Shown: positions 45,312 to 52,991 of the stretch, piece after piece | Layout of the letters: the number at the start of each line of letters is the position of its first letter | How positions within the stretch are numbered: position 1 is the first letter of the stretch | NCBI GenBank assembly: GCA_030654395.1 | Contig: JAURXM010000108.1 | Span: 124,001 to 188,000 of the forward strand | DNA from: Aquabacterium sp. | GTDB taxonomy: Bacteria; Pseudomonadota; Gammaproteobacteria; Burkholderiales; Burkholderiaceae_C | Reading direction: 5' to 3' | DNA length: 64,000 bases | Translations under genes and position numbers: made by a program | Notes under the pieces: generated by a model | Seen by the model: the letters and a program-made list of their open reading frames with translations, nothing else | Told to the model about the DNA's origin: nothing | Databases searched by the model: none

Positions 45312-46777
45312 GGTGTTGTGTGCAAAGAGGCTGAGGATGTGGGGGCTGACCAGCCTCCGCCCAAGGCCTTGTAGAGTTGAATCAGGTTGAACGCTTGTTG
45401 GGTGCGGGTGTCGATGCGCTCAAGCTCAGCGGCTAACTGCCCACGCTCAGCCAAACGCACATCCAACGCGCTGACCTGGCCTTCTCGGTAAAGACTGGTT
45501 ACTTGCTTCATGGCGGCTCTGCGGGCCGTCAGGGCCTCGTTGATGGCCATGGCGCGCAGGTTGTCTTGTCGCCACGCGGTCAAGGCGTTGTCGACATCCT
45601 CGATGGCCTGGCGAACCGATTTCTCATATGCCAGCTCGGCGATGTGGGCTTGTGCAGATTGGACTTCGATGTTGGCCTGCACACGCCCGGCGTTGAACAA
45701 GGGCAAGGTAAAAGCCAAAGCGCTTTGCGTGAAAAAAACTGGCGCCAAGTCCAGTGCATTGAGCTTGACGTCTTGTCTGCCTGTGATGGCACTGGCAAAA
45801 AAGCGAGGCAACAAATCGGTGCGCGCGGATTGCTCACGGGCCGCTTCAGCCAGCCACTGTTGGCGGTTGGCCATGACATCTGGTCGCCTTGTCAGCAGCT
45901 CTAAAGGCAGGCCAACGGGCGGTGCTGCACCAAACAAGTCGGCGGGTGCGTGGTCAGTCAACCAGACAGGGGTGGTTTGTGAACCCAGTTGCAGCTCGCT
46001 GGTGCGTGTGGCCAGCAACATGGCCAAGCGGCTTTGTGTGACCTCAATCAGCGTACCCAAGCCCGGCTCATTCGATCGCAGTTGGGCCAAATCTGCTTGC
46101 GCTGTTTGTAAGGGCAGGTTGCCTTCTAGGCCCGCTTGGCGGCGTTTGGTCAGGATGTCCACGCTGCTTTGCTGGGCCGCAATCAGGCTTTGCACAAGGC
46201 GCAAGCGCTCGCGTGCAGCTTGCAAGGTGACGTACTGTTGGGCGACTTCGCTCATGACCATCAACTGGGCGCCGTACACGCCAGCTTGCGCGGCCAAGGC
46301 ATCATGCTCGGCTGCCTCTGCGGCCACGCGGTTGCGCCCAAACACATCGAGCTCCCAGCTCAAATCCAGCCCCGCACGCAGCACACGCTTGTCTGGCGCA
46401 CCTTGTTTGACCGCATCCGGGAAGCCTGTGCGCTCATTGGATGCCGATCCTGTTAAGGCCAAGGTGGGCCACAGCGCCGATGAGCGGGCGCTTTCACCCG
46501 CACGCGCTTGTCGCAGGCGTTGCAGGGCTGTGCGTACCTCGGTGTTGTGGGTCATGGCCTGCGTCATCAGGGCGGCTAACTTGTCATCGCCAAGTGCCGA
46601 CCACCATGCCGCATCTGTATAGGGCTGCGTCGTCGTGGCATGGCGAAAAGCAGCTTGCTGGTTCAGCGCCGCTTTGTCTTCAGGTGGCACATGGGTGCAA
46701 GCACTGAGCAAGCTAACCAAGACCAAACACCAAGTCAGAGAGAGACGCCGGGCTGGGGCCGGATACGTCATGGGCAT
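45308..46777 (-). CDS. RND efflux outer-membrane lipoprotein, NodT/TolC family
   Basis: About 489 residues. The lipobox is LLSACTHV. The two internally repeated halves of the outer-membrane efflux protein fold include the GxxRxDxQ-like LGDDKLAALMTQAMTHNTEVR block and the conserved LTRRPDVMANRQQW motif. ATG 46777 has GAGG five bases upstream; ATG 46771 is possible. First gene of the efflux operon, divergent from the TetR regulator. Confidence 0.9.
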   Translation of the reverse strand: MPMTYPAPARRLSLTWCLVLVSLLSACTHVPPEDKAALNQQAAFRHATTTQPYTDAAWWSALGDDKLAALMTQAMTHNTEVRTALQRLRQARAGESARSSALWPTLALTGSASNERTGFPDAVKQGAPDKRVLRAGLDLSWELDVFGRNRVAAEAAEHDALAAQAGVYGAQLMVMSEVAQQYVTLQAARERLRLVQSLIAAQQSSVDILTKRRQAGLEGNLPLQTAQADLAQLRSNEPGLGTLIEVTQSRLAMLLATRTSELQLGSQTTPVWLTDHAPADLFGAAPPVGLPLELLTRRPDVMANRQQWLAEAAREQSARTDLLPRFFASAITGRQDVKLNALDLAPVFFTQSALAFTLPLFNAGRVQANIEVQSAQAHIAELAYEKSVRQAIEDVDNALTAWRQDNLRAMAINEALTARRAAMKQVTSLYREGQVSALDVRLAERGQLAAELERIDTRTQQAFNLIQLYKALGGGWSAPTSSASLHTTP

Positions 46778-46790
46778 GCACACCTCATTT

Positions 46791-46836
46791 GCTGTACTGT
46801 ACTAAACTCTATTTATTCATATATTTACAGTACTGT
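46791..46836. promoter_or_regulatory. Probable TetR-family operator in divergent promoter
   Basis: acagtactgt (46827-46836) is a perfect palindrome, and tgtactgtacta occurs about 25 bases away (46792-46803). This AT-rich stretch separates the efflux operon from its TetR gene and is the likely site of regulator binding. Confidence 0.55.
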
Positions 46837-46909
46837 CAAGTATCGTAAATAAGGGCGTTCTGCAGCATGAGGCACGCTACCATGGCGTGTATTGCTAAAA
46901 CGTGACCCC

Positions 46910-47551
46910 ATGAGCGCTTCTGACCCCCCCACCCCTGCAGCCAAAAGAGGTCGTCCGCGTGACCCCGATCGGGTGCGCCGCGTATTGGATGCGGCTATCC
47001 GGCAGTTTCATGAAAACGGCTTAGAGCGCACCAGCATGGAGTCCGTCGCCAAAGAGGCCGGGGTCTCCAAGATGACCATTTACAGCTACTTCCCCTGCAA
47101 GGGGTCGTTGTTTGCTGCGGCGTTAACCGAGGTCACGGAACAAATCATGGCCATGGGTGACATGATCCAGCTGGATCCGATGGCGCCTGAGGCCATGCTG
47201 ATGGCGGTGGGCGAGGCTTTTTTACGTTTGCTTCGCGATGAAAAATGCGTGAGCCAGCACCGCGCCTTGTTTTGCGCCAGCGCCGAACATCAGGACAGCC
47301 GTGAAGCGTTCTACAAGGTAGGCCCTGAGCGTGTGAACAAGCAACTGTCTGCCTATTTGAAGGCGGTCGATGCGGCAGGGGCTTTGCAGATCGCAGATGC
47401 TGACATGGCTGCCGAGCAGTTTTTGGCCATGTTCCTTGGGACGGGGCATTACCGGCTGTTGCTGAACCTTGAGCCACCCACCGCAACGCAAGACGCCCGT
47501 TTGCTCAAAGCCAATGTGGCCTTGTTCATGAAAGGTTATGGGGTAATCTGA
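46910..47551 (+). CDS. TetR-family transcriptional regulator
   Basis: About 213 residues. The N-terminal helix-turn-helix (about 20-65) has RVLDAAIRQFHENGLERTSMESVAKEAGVSKMTIYSYFPCKGSLF; the C-terminal ligand domain is of the TetR_C AefR-like type. ATG 46910 is used, since the upstream frame overlaps the promoter. It probably represses the divergent RND operon, with the palindromes at 46791-46836 as operators. Confidence 0.88.
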   Translation: MSASDPPTPAAKRGRPRDPDRVRRVLDAAIRQFHENGLERTSMESVAKEAGVSKMTIYSYFPCKGSLFAAALTEVTEQIMAMGDMIQLDPMAPEAMLMAVGEAFLRLLRDEKCVSQHRALFCASAEHQDSREAFYKVGPERVNKQLSAYLKAVDAAGALQIADADMAAEQFLAMFLGTGHYRLLLNLEPPTATQDARLLKANVALFMKGYGVI

Positions 47552-47585
47552 TGATCCACATCACTTTCACCACATGGGATTTTCA

Positions 47586-48548
47586 ATGACATTGACCTAC
47601 ATGATTCGCAGCAGTCTGGCTGCATTAGCAGGCGGTTTGGTGCTGGCCTCCGCCGCACAAGCCGAGGCCCCTCAAGTCAAAACCCAAGCGCCTGGGTTCT
47701 ACCGGATGCTGCTGGGTGACTTTGAGGTCACTGCGTTGTTGGACGGCATTTTGGATCTGCCACCACAAAAGTTGCTGACCAACACCACGCATGCACAGGT
47801 CAGCAAATTGTTGACGCGCTCGTTTCAAACAGAAACGGTGCCCACGTCGGTGAACGCCTACTTGATCAATACGGGCACCAAACTGGTGTTGGTCGACGCT
47901 GGTGCGGCGGGTCTGTTTGGCCCCACGCTGGGTCAGTTGCTGGGTAACCTCAAGGCGGCTGGATACCAGCCCGAGCAGGTAGATGAGATCGTCATCACCC
48001 ACATGCACGGTGACCACGTAGGGGGCTTGATCTCGGATGGCAAATTGGCCTTCCCTAATGCGACGGTCCATGCCGATCAGCATGATGTAGATTTTTGGCT
48101 CAGCCAAGCCAATATGGACAAAGCACCCAAGGAGATGAAAGATTTCTTCAAGGGCGCGCAAGTCTCAATGAACCCCTATGTGGCCGCGGGCAAGTTCAAG
48201 GCCTTTGATGGTGATACCGTTTTGGTGCCCGGCGTGAAGGCGGTTGCGGCACGTGGGCACACCCCCGGGCACACCGTTTATGCCATCGAATCCAAGGGCC
48301 AAAAGCTGGTGTTATGGGGTGATTTGATGCATGTGGCCGCGGTGCAGTTTCCGCAGCCGAAGGTGACGATCACGTTTGATGTGGACTCCAAAGCAGCCGC
48401 TGCACAACGCCTGAAGGCCTATGCCGATGCAGCCAAAGGGCGCTATTTGGTGGGCAGCGCGCATTTGCCTTTCCCGGGGATCGGTCACATCCGAGTCGAC
48501 GGCAAGGGCTACACATGGGTGCCCCTGGATTACAACTCTGTTCGTTAA
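47586..48548 (+). CDS. Secreted MBL-fold metallohydrolase
   Basis: About 320 residues with a signal peptide ending SAAQA. The zinc-binding motif HMHGDHVGG (about residue 140), a downstream His in RGHTPGHTVY, and an Asp in LWGDLMHVAAVQ complete a metallo-beta-lactamase-fold dinuclear site. It may hydrolyse a lactone or thioester; the substrate is unknown. GGGA seven bases upstream supports ATG 47586. ATG 47574 and 47601 are alternatives. Confidence 0.82.
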   Translation: MTLTYMIRSSLAALAGGLVLASAAQAEAPQVKTQAPGFYRMLLGDFEVTALLDGILDLPPQKLLTNTTHAQVSKLLTRSFQTETVPTSVNAYLINTGTKLVLVDAGAAGLFGPTLGQLLGNLKAAGYQPEQVDEIVITHMHGDHVGGLISDGKLAFPNATVHADQHDVDFWLSQANMDKAPKEMKDFFKGAQVSMNPYVAAGKFKAFDGDTVLVPGVKAVAARGHTPGHTVYAIESKGQKLVLWGDLMHVAAVQFPQPKVTITFDVDSKAAAAQRLKAYADAAKGRYLVGSAHLPFPGIGHIRVDGKGYTWVPLDYNSVR

Positions 48549-48598
48549 ACGTTCTGGGATATGATGAACCGGCCTTTTGACTTGCAGGCCGCCTCATC

Positions 48599-49630
48599 AT
48601 GCAGACACGCAGCACCGATCCGATCCACGCACCTCGCACACTCCATGCGGCCTATGCGCGGACTGTGCTCAGTCACTTGCTGGCTGTCAAACCATCGGTA
48701 GCGCAGGTCTTGGCGCCAGCGCACTTGAGGCATTTGGATGATCTTGACCCCGCGGGCCGTTGCACTCTGCAGGAGTGGCATGGTCTGATGGACATGGCCT
48801 CACAGCATCTGGGCGGACGAGATCTGGTGCCAGCGCTGTCTGAGCAATTCAAACCCTGGCACACCGGTTTATTGGGCTTGACCTTGATGACCTGCAGCAG
48901 CGTCGTGGATGTGGCCGGTTTACTCCAACGCTTGCACCCCTTATTGGATGATGTGTTCACCATTGAGCGCGGCGTGGTTGGTCAGCGCTTTTATTTGCGC
49001 TTGCATGCCACCACAGCCGAGGCATCACCCCAGTTGGCGCGTTTGTCTCTGGCTGTTTGGGTGCACCGTTTGCGTTGGCTGACTGGGCAAGCTGATCTGC
49101 TGATTGATGTGAATTTCGAAGGCACCGGGCCTGTCGATGTGAACCCGTATCAACGCATCTTTGGTGGTCAAGTTCGTTTTGATCAAGGTGACAACACCAT
49201 GTGGGGCGATGCGGCATGTCTGAATATGCCGATCATGTCCCGCGACGCCGTCAGCCACAGCTTGTTGCACGGCCAGGCGGTCAAGCAGCTGAACTTGCTG
49301 TCCAACGGCAAAGACTTGCTCATCGATCAATTGCAGCGTTTGATCAAGGCCCAATTGACCTTGGGCAACGTCACCTTGGACACCATGGCTCAGGCGCTCA
49401 AGTTGCCCTCGCGCACCTTACAGCGTCGCCTTGAAGAATCCGGCTTGAACTTTCGGCTGCTGGTCGATGATGTTCGCAAGACGCAGGCTCAGCACCATTT
49501 GCGTGACACCTGTATGCCCGTGTCTGAGTTGGCAGGGGCTTTGGGTTTTTCTGATCCGACCAGTTTCAACCGCGCGTTCAAGCGGTGGACGGGATCATCG
49601 CCTGGCGCCTATCGCCGCTCGGGTGCTTAG
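48599..49630 (+). CDS. AraC-family regulator with Arabinose_bd-type N-terminus
   Basis: About 343 residues. The N-terminal domain belongs to the Arabinose_bd type (OruR/ArgR/CadR-like) and the C-terminal double helix-turn-helix (about 240-343) ends in LAGALGFSDPTSFNRAFKRWTGSSPGAYRR, a typical AraC signature. It may regulate the MBL gene just upstream or the divergent hydrolase/foldase operon. Confidence 0.87.
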   Translation: MQTRSTDPIHAPRTLHAAYARTVLSHLLAVKPSVAQVLAPAHLRHLDDLDPAGRCTLQEWHGLMDMASQHLGGRDLVPALSEQFKPWHTGLLGLTLMTCSSVVDVAGLLQRLHPLLDDVFTIERGVVGQRFYLRLHATTAEASPQLARLSLAVWVHRLRWLTGQADLLIDVNFEGTGPVDVNPYQRIFGGQVRFDQGDNTMWGDAACLNMPIMSRDAVSHSLLHGQAVKQLNLLSNGKDLLIDQLQRLIKAQLTLGNVTLDTMAQALKLPSRTLQRRLEESGLNFRLLVDDVRKTQAQHHLRDTCMPVSELAGALGFSDPTSFNRAFKRWTGSSPGAYRRSGA

Positions 49631-49646
49631 CCTGCTCAGATCAGCC

Positions 49647-50312
49647 TCAGGGCTTGATCGCTTCTTGCGCTTGCTCAGCCTTGTCAGACAGGGATAAGCC
49701 GCTGCCCTTGTTCTGGCTCATCAAGTTGATCAGCTTGGCCGATGTTTCTTCTTCTTGTTCGAACATGACGCGGGCGCCATCCACACCAAAATACTGTTGA
49801 CGCAGATCGTGCAAACCTTTGAGCTGGCGTGAGACCTCTTCGGTGCTGCTCACGTTCTGATCAGGTGGGACGGTTTGCGCCACAGCCTGCGCATATTGCG
49901 CATATTGCTGAAACAAATCCCTGAGCTCGCGCTGCGCTTTGGCAGGCAGCTCGGCTGAGAATGCGGCCAATTTTTGCGTGGCCTCGTCGCGTTGGTAGAG
50001 CGCGTAGACACGCTCGACATCGGTGCGTGTTTGCGGATCAATCACCAGTGAGCCTTGTTGGGTGGCCCGAAATACAGGTGGCGCCATGCTGTCAAGTGGT
50101 GAGGTGGTGGGCTGCCCCGCATTGACCGCATTCGCATCCGACGCACGACCGGCTGGCGCCACAGCGCCTGGCACCGTGGCTGTGAACAAGCCGGTCGTGT
50201 TGATGCGTCGGAGGACCCATGTCGGGGTGACGTCTTGACCGTGCAAGTACAGGCCCCAAAAGGTCACGGCACCTGCCAGTGCGGACACCACCCACCACCT
50301 CGTTGGGCTCAT
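49647..50312 (-). CDS. Shortened lipase-specific foldase (LifO-like)
   Basis: About 221 residues: an N-terminal membrane anchor (about 5-24), a Pro/Ala/Thr linker, then helical sequence with foldase hallmarks including FRATQQGSLVID, PAKAQRELRDLFQQY and LRQQYFGVDGARVMFEQEEE. Classical lipase foldases are about 340 residues; this one ends just after the YFG..A..F..EEE helix and lacks the second extended helical domain. The RxxFDYxLSAxGE core motif is not intact. It starts at the base right after the stop of the polyester-hydrolase gene, so the two are surely linked. It probably helps fold or secrete that hydrolase. Confidence 0.65.
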   Translation of the reverse strand: MSPTRWWVVSALAGAVTFWGLYLHGQDVTPTWVLRRINTTGLFTATVPGAVAPAGRASDANAVNAGQPTTSPLDSMAPPVFRATQQGSLVIDPQTRTDVERVYALYQRDEATQKLAAFSAELPAKAQRELRDLFQQYAQYAQAVAQTVPPDQNVSSTEEVSRQLKGLHDLRQQYFGVDGARVMFEQEEETSAKLINLMSQNKGSGLSLSDKAEQAQEAIKP

Positions 50313-51137
50313 TTAGAACGGGCCGTTCGATGTGAAGCTAGACCATGCGGCATCTTGGCCCTTGAGGAAGGGGCTGTAGCGGGTGTCGCCATCAGCAAAA
50401 CGCTTCATCCAGGAGATGTTGGTGTAGCTGGTAGGCTCGCTGGCTTTGGTTGGGAAGAAGTGGTCAGCGCCGGTGATGACAGCCAGCATTTTCTTGGTTG
50501 TGCTGGGGATCGCGGCATAGAATTTTTGCGAGTGCGCTGAGACCGAGGCCACGGTATCACTGGAGCCGCCGATGATCGCGGTGGGCACTTTGTTGGTCTT
50601 GAACTTGCTGATCGCTGTATCCCATGGGGCAAAGGCCACTGCGGCAACCAAGCCTAGCGTGGCGCTGGCCGCCTCTAGCGTACCGCCACCACCCATGGAC
50701 CAGCCCGACACGGCTTGACGTGCGGTGTCGATCTTGCCGACTGCTGGGCCTGTTGTCACAGCAGCCACGGTCTTGAGTGCAGCCAGCAATTGCGTGGCGC
50801 GGCTGGATGGGAAGTCAAGCAAGGTGTTGGTGGTGATGGCCACGACGACGAAGCCGTGGGTGGCCAAGCGCTTGCTCATATCGGTCATCGAGCTCTGTGC
50901 AGAGACGAAGCCAGGGCACACGGCCACCAAGGCGTACTTGCCTGCTGTGGTGGGCGAGTACACGGTGCCGCCGCCGAAGCCACTGCCTGTGACCGTTTGC
51001 GAAGCGACGGCATAAGGGCCATCTTTTTGCAGGTCAGCCAGCGTAGGCGCAGGCCCATTTTGCACAGCGTGTGCAAGGGGTGCAAGTGTCAGCAGACCCA
51101 AGGTCACGGAGGCCAAGGTGTGTTTGAGATTGAACAT
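50313..51137 (-). CDS. PETase-like polyester hydrolase (cutinase-type)
   Basis: About 274 residues with a signal peptide ending APLAHA. The catalytic triad is S147 (in GWSMGGGG), D194 (in GSSDTVASV) and H226 (in GADHFFPT), with spacings 47 and 32 that match bacterial PET hydrolases/cutinases. TVYSP, the oxyanion-loop PGFVSAQSS, DFPSSRATQ, APWDT with the conserved Trp, and WMKRFADGDTRYSPFL are also shared. A Phe replaces the usual Tyr in the oxyanion loop, and a Phe follows the catalytic His. Only one cysteine is present, so the two disulfides of Ideonella PETase are absent. ATG 51137 has AGGA upstream. Extracellular ester or polyester hydrolysis is inferred. Confidence 0.82.
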   Translation of the reverse strand: MFNLKHTLASVTLGLLTLAPLAHAVQNGPAPTLADLQKDGPYAVASQTVTGSGFGGGTVYSPTTAGKYALVAVCPGFVSAQSSMTDMSKRLATHGFVVVAITTNTLLDFPSSRATQLLAALKTVAAVTTGPAVGKIDTARQAVSGWSMGGGGTLEAASATLGLVAAVAFAPWDTAISKFKTNKVPTAIIGGSSDTVASVSAHSQKFYAAIPSTTKKMLAVITGADHFFPTKASEPTSYTNISWMKRFADGDTRYSPFLKGQDAAWSSFTSNGPF

Positions 51138-51295
51138 GCGGATGATCCTGTCAATGTGGAGGAAGGTGATGCCACATTGTTCGGTGGATGAGCCGATGCG
51201 TCTTGTCCCAACACGCGCCACGCTTTGCTCATGGCGCCAAACGCGGGTATGCCCTGCTGGGATTTTCGATAGGGGTAGTAGGAAGCGGGGCTGGG

Positions 51296-52339
51296 TCACT
51301 GCACCTCAGTGGGCTGAGAGCACTCTTGGTCGCTGGGGTTGAGCTTGCAGCGGATGCGTTTGAGCAGCTTGAGGCCTTGCTTGTTGTAGATGCCCTGATC
51401 GGCCAGTTCAACACGTGTGTCACGCAGAAACTTGGCATACAAGGGCGTGTTCTCTGCCGACAGATCCATCCAAGCAGAAGCTGGAATGTCTGCTTCAGCC
51501 TTGTTGGTGCGTGCCAGCACTTCGTCGAAGTGACGCAGCCAGTACTGGCGTGAGGCATCGGCATAAGTGCTGGGGAACTTGCTGCGCTCGATGATGAGTT
51601 GGAAGCTCGCAATCATGAAAGGAAAGCGCGAGACCGCGCCGTTGGGCCCCATGCCCTTCAGCAGCTCTAGGGGCTTGAATGCAATCGCTGGCGCAGCAGC
51701 CATGTCCGCCATGCCATTGTTGAACTTGTTGGCAAAGTTGGTGATGTCAGCCATGACGGGTTGTGCACCCGATTTTTGAATCATGTAGGCCTGTGCCTTG
51801 TCGTGGTCAAAGGCCATGATGCGTTTGCCTGCCATGGCTTCGGGGGTGTTCATGCGGCGGTCATGCACCACGGCGTAGACGGCGCCTACGTCGATCAGGC
51901 CGGCCATCTCGTACTTGCCTTGGATCACCATGTTGCTGGCCGCTGGTGACGCGAAAATTTGGCTGGCCATGCGGACGACTTCGTGTCCCGCTGCATGGTC
52001 CACTTTGCCCTGACGAAGGATCAAGGTCGCACCAAATGAATCGGTGGCTGCCGTCACGGGGTTGAAGGCGCGTGTTCGAAAGGCCGTGGCCAACACGGCA
52101 TCGCAATGGCCTGTTTTGAAGTCGTCAACAGCCACGCGCTCATCAACGTAGGACTTCAATTTAAGTGTGGTGCCACTGGCTTGCATCGCCAAGGCGTAGT
52201 CTTTGGCGGCATTGAACATCTCGCCCGTGGCCCCGAGCAAATCAAAGACACACAGCTTGGGATCAGCTGCATGGGTCAAAGGGGTGGCCAAAGCCAAGGT
52301 CAGGCTGATCAGCCAGTTGGTGCGGGTAAGGATGTGCAT
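51296..52339 (-). CDS. Exported solute-binding-like protein (AdeT/DUF6091 type)
   Basis: About 347 residues with a signal peptide ending LTHA. The pattern LCVFDLLGATGEMFNAAKDYALAM and the TAFRTRAFNPVTAA segment resemble the putative solute-binding family related to AdeT, but the name and function are uncertain. No TRAP membrane genes are nearby. It is upstream of the polyester-hydrolase gene on the same strand, separated by about 160 bases. It may bind small acids, which is inference. Confidence 0.6.
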   Translation of the reverse strand: MHILTRTNWLISLTLALATPLTHAADPKLCVFDLLGATGEMFNAAKDYALAMQASGTTLKLKSYVDERVAVDDFKTGHCDAVLATAFRTRAFNPVTAATDSFGATLILRQGKVDHAAGHEVVRMASQIFASPAASNMVIQGKYEMAGLIDVGAVYAVVHDRRMNTPEAMAGKRIMAFDHDKAQAYMIQKSGAQPVMADITNFANKFNNGMADMAAAPAIAFKPLELLKGMGPNGAVSRFPFMIASFQLIIERSKFPSTYADASRQYWLRHFDEVLARTNKAEADIPASAWMDLSAENTPLYAKFLRDTRVELADQGIYNKQGLKLLKRIRCKLNPSDQECSQPTEVQ

Positions 52340-52341
52340 GG

Positions 52342-52379
52342 GGCTAGACAGTAGGGCAGGTGCCCCCGCTTGTCTAGCC
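52342..52379 (-). terminator. Strong stem-loop, possible terminator
   Basis: ggctagaca (52342-52350) pairs perfectly with tgtctagcc (52371-52379) around a 20-base loop. It lies after the cohesin-protein stop and before the solute-binding gene on the minus strand. No T-run follows, so factor-dependent or simply structural termination is possible. Confidence 0.5.
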
Positions 52380-52414
52380 GCATGTGTGTGCGTTTGTGAG
52401 CGCGCGCTTTTGAA

Positions 52415-52960
52415 TCAGCCTTGACGCCGTTTTGTAGCCCAGCCTGCACACGCGATGCCGACCAACAGCAGTGTCAGACTGTTGGGCTCTGGTACGACAG
52501 CCACGTTGCCGTCGACGTAGGTGACCGCCACCGCGTTGGCGAACTCATTGCCAAACGGGAAGGAGGGCGACTCACTCAAGGCGATACCCGATGTGCCGCC
52601 ACCAATGGCCGTGAACTTCAAGCTGGCTGTCAGGAAGTCGCCCTTGATGGGGGCGCTGAAGGTGTTGAAGTACACATCGCTGACTGTGCCCGCGGCAGGG
52701 TCCAGCAAGCCGGTTGACACGGCAAACTCCCATGACGCGGGGATGACGATGCCATCGAGCTTGAGGATGGTGGGATCAAACGCGAGGTTGAATCCCCCAC
52801 CAAAAATCTTATCCGGAAAGCCTGTTGCCAAGATGTCGACCGAGAAGCTGTCGCCCACGGTGACGTTGGTGTGGGGCGGGCTGACAGAGACTGTTTGTGC
52901 ATGTGCAGTCAAACAAGCGAGCAGGGTGACCGAGGCCAGCAGGGTGTGGTGCAGTTTCAT
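52415..52960 (-). CDS. Cohesin-domain PEP-CTERM protein
   Basis: About 181 residues. It has a signal peptide (ends CLTAHAQ), a cohesin-like beta-sandwich (VSVSPPHTNVTVGDSFSVDI, then FNLAFDPTILKLDG), and a PEP-CTERM sorting tail (VVPEPNSLTLLLVG, ending WATKRRQ) that would be cleaved by an exosortase/archaeosortase-type enzyme and anchor the protein at the surface. Cohesins bind dockerins. The gene 31 bases upstream encodes a dockerin-bearing protease, suggesting a docking pair. Confidence 0.72.
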   Translation of the reverse strand: MKLHHTLLASVTLLACLTAHAQTVSVSPPHTNVTVGDSFSVDILATGFPDKIFGGGFNLAFDPTILKLDGIVIPASWEFAVSTGLLDPAAGTVSDVYFNTFSAPIKGDFLTASLKFTAIGGGTSGIALSESPSFPFGNEFANAVAVTYVDGNVAVVPEPNSLTLLLVGIACAGWATKRRQG

Positions 52961-52991
52961 GTTGATGTCCTAAGAGGTTGGTTGGGCTGGG

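Noticed and set aside
45510..46622. 370-codon plus-strand frame opposite the NodT/TolC gene
   Set aside because: The minus strand holds a complete efflux lipoprotein with family motifs; the plus frame is Ala/Ser/Arg-rich and unrecognisable.
52342..52379. Attachment site of a mobile element
   Set aside because: The inverted repeat is a simple stem-loop between two ordinary genes; no integrase, tRNA or direct repeat is near.
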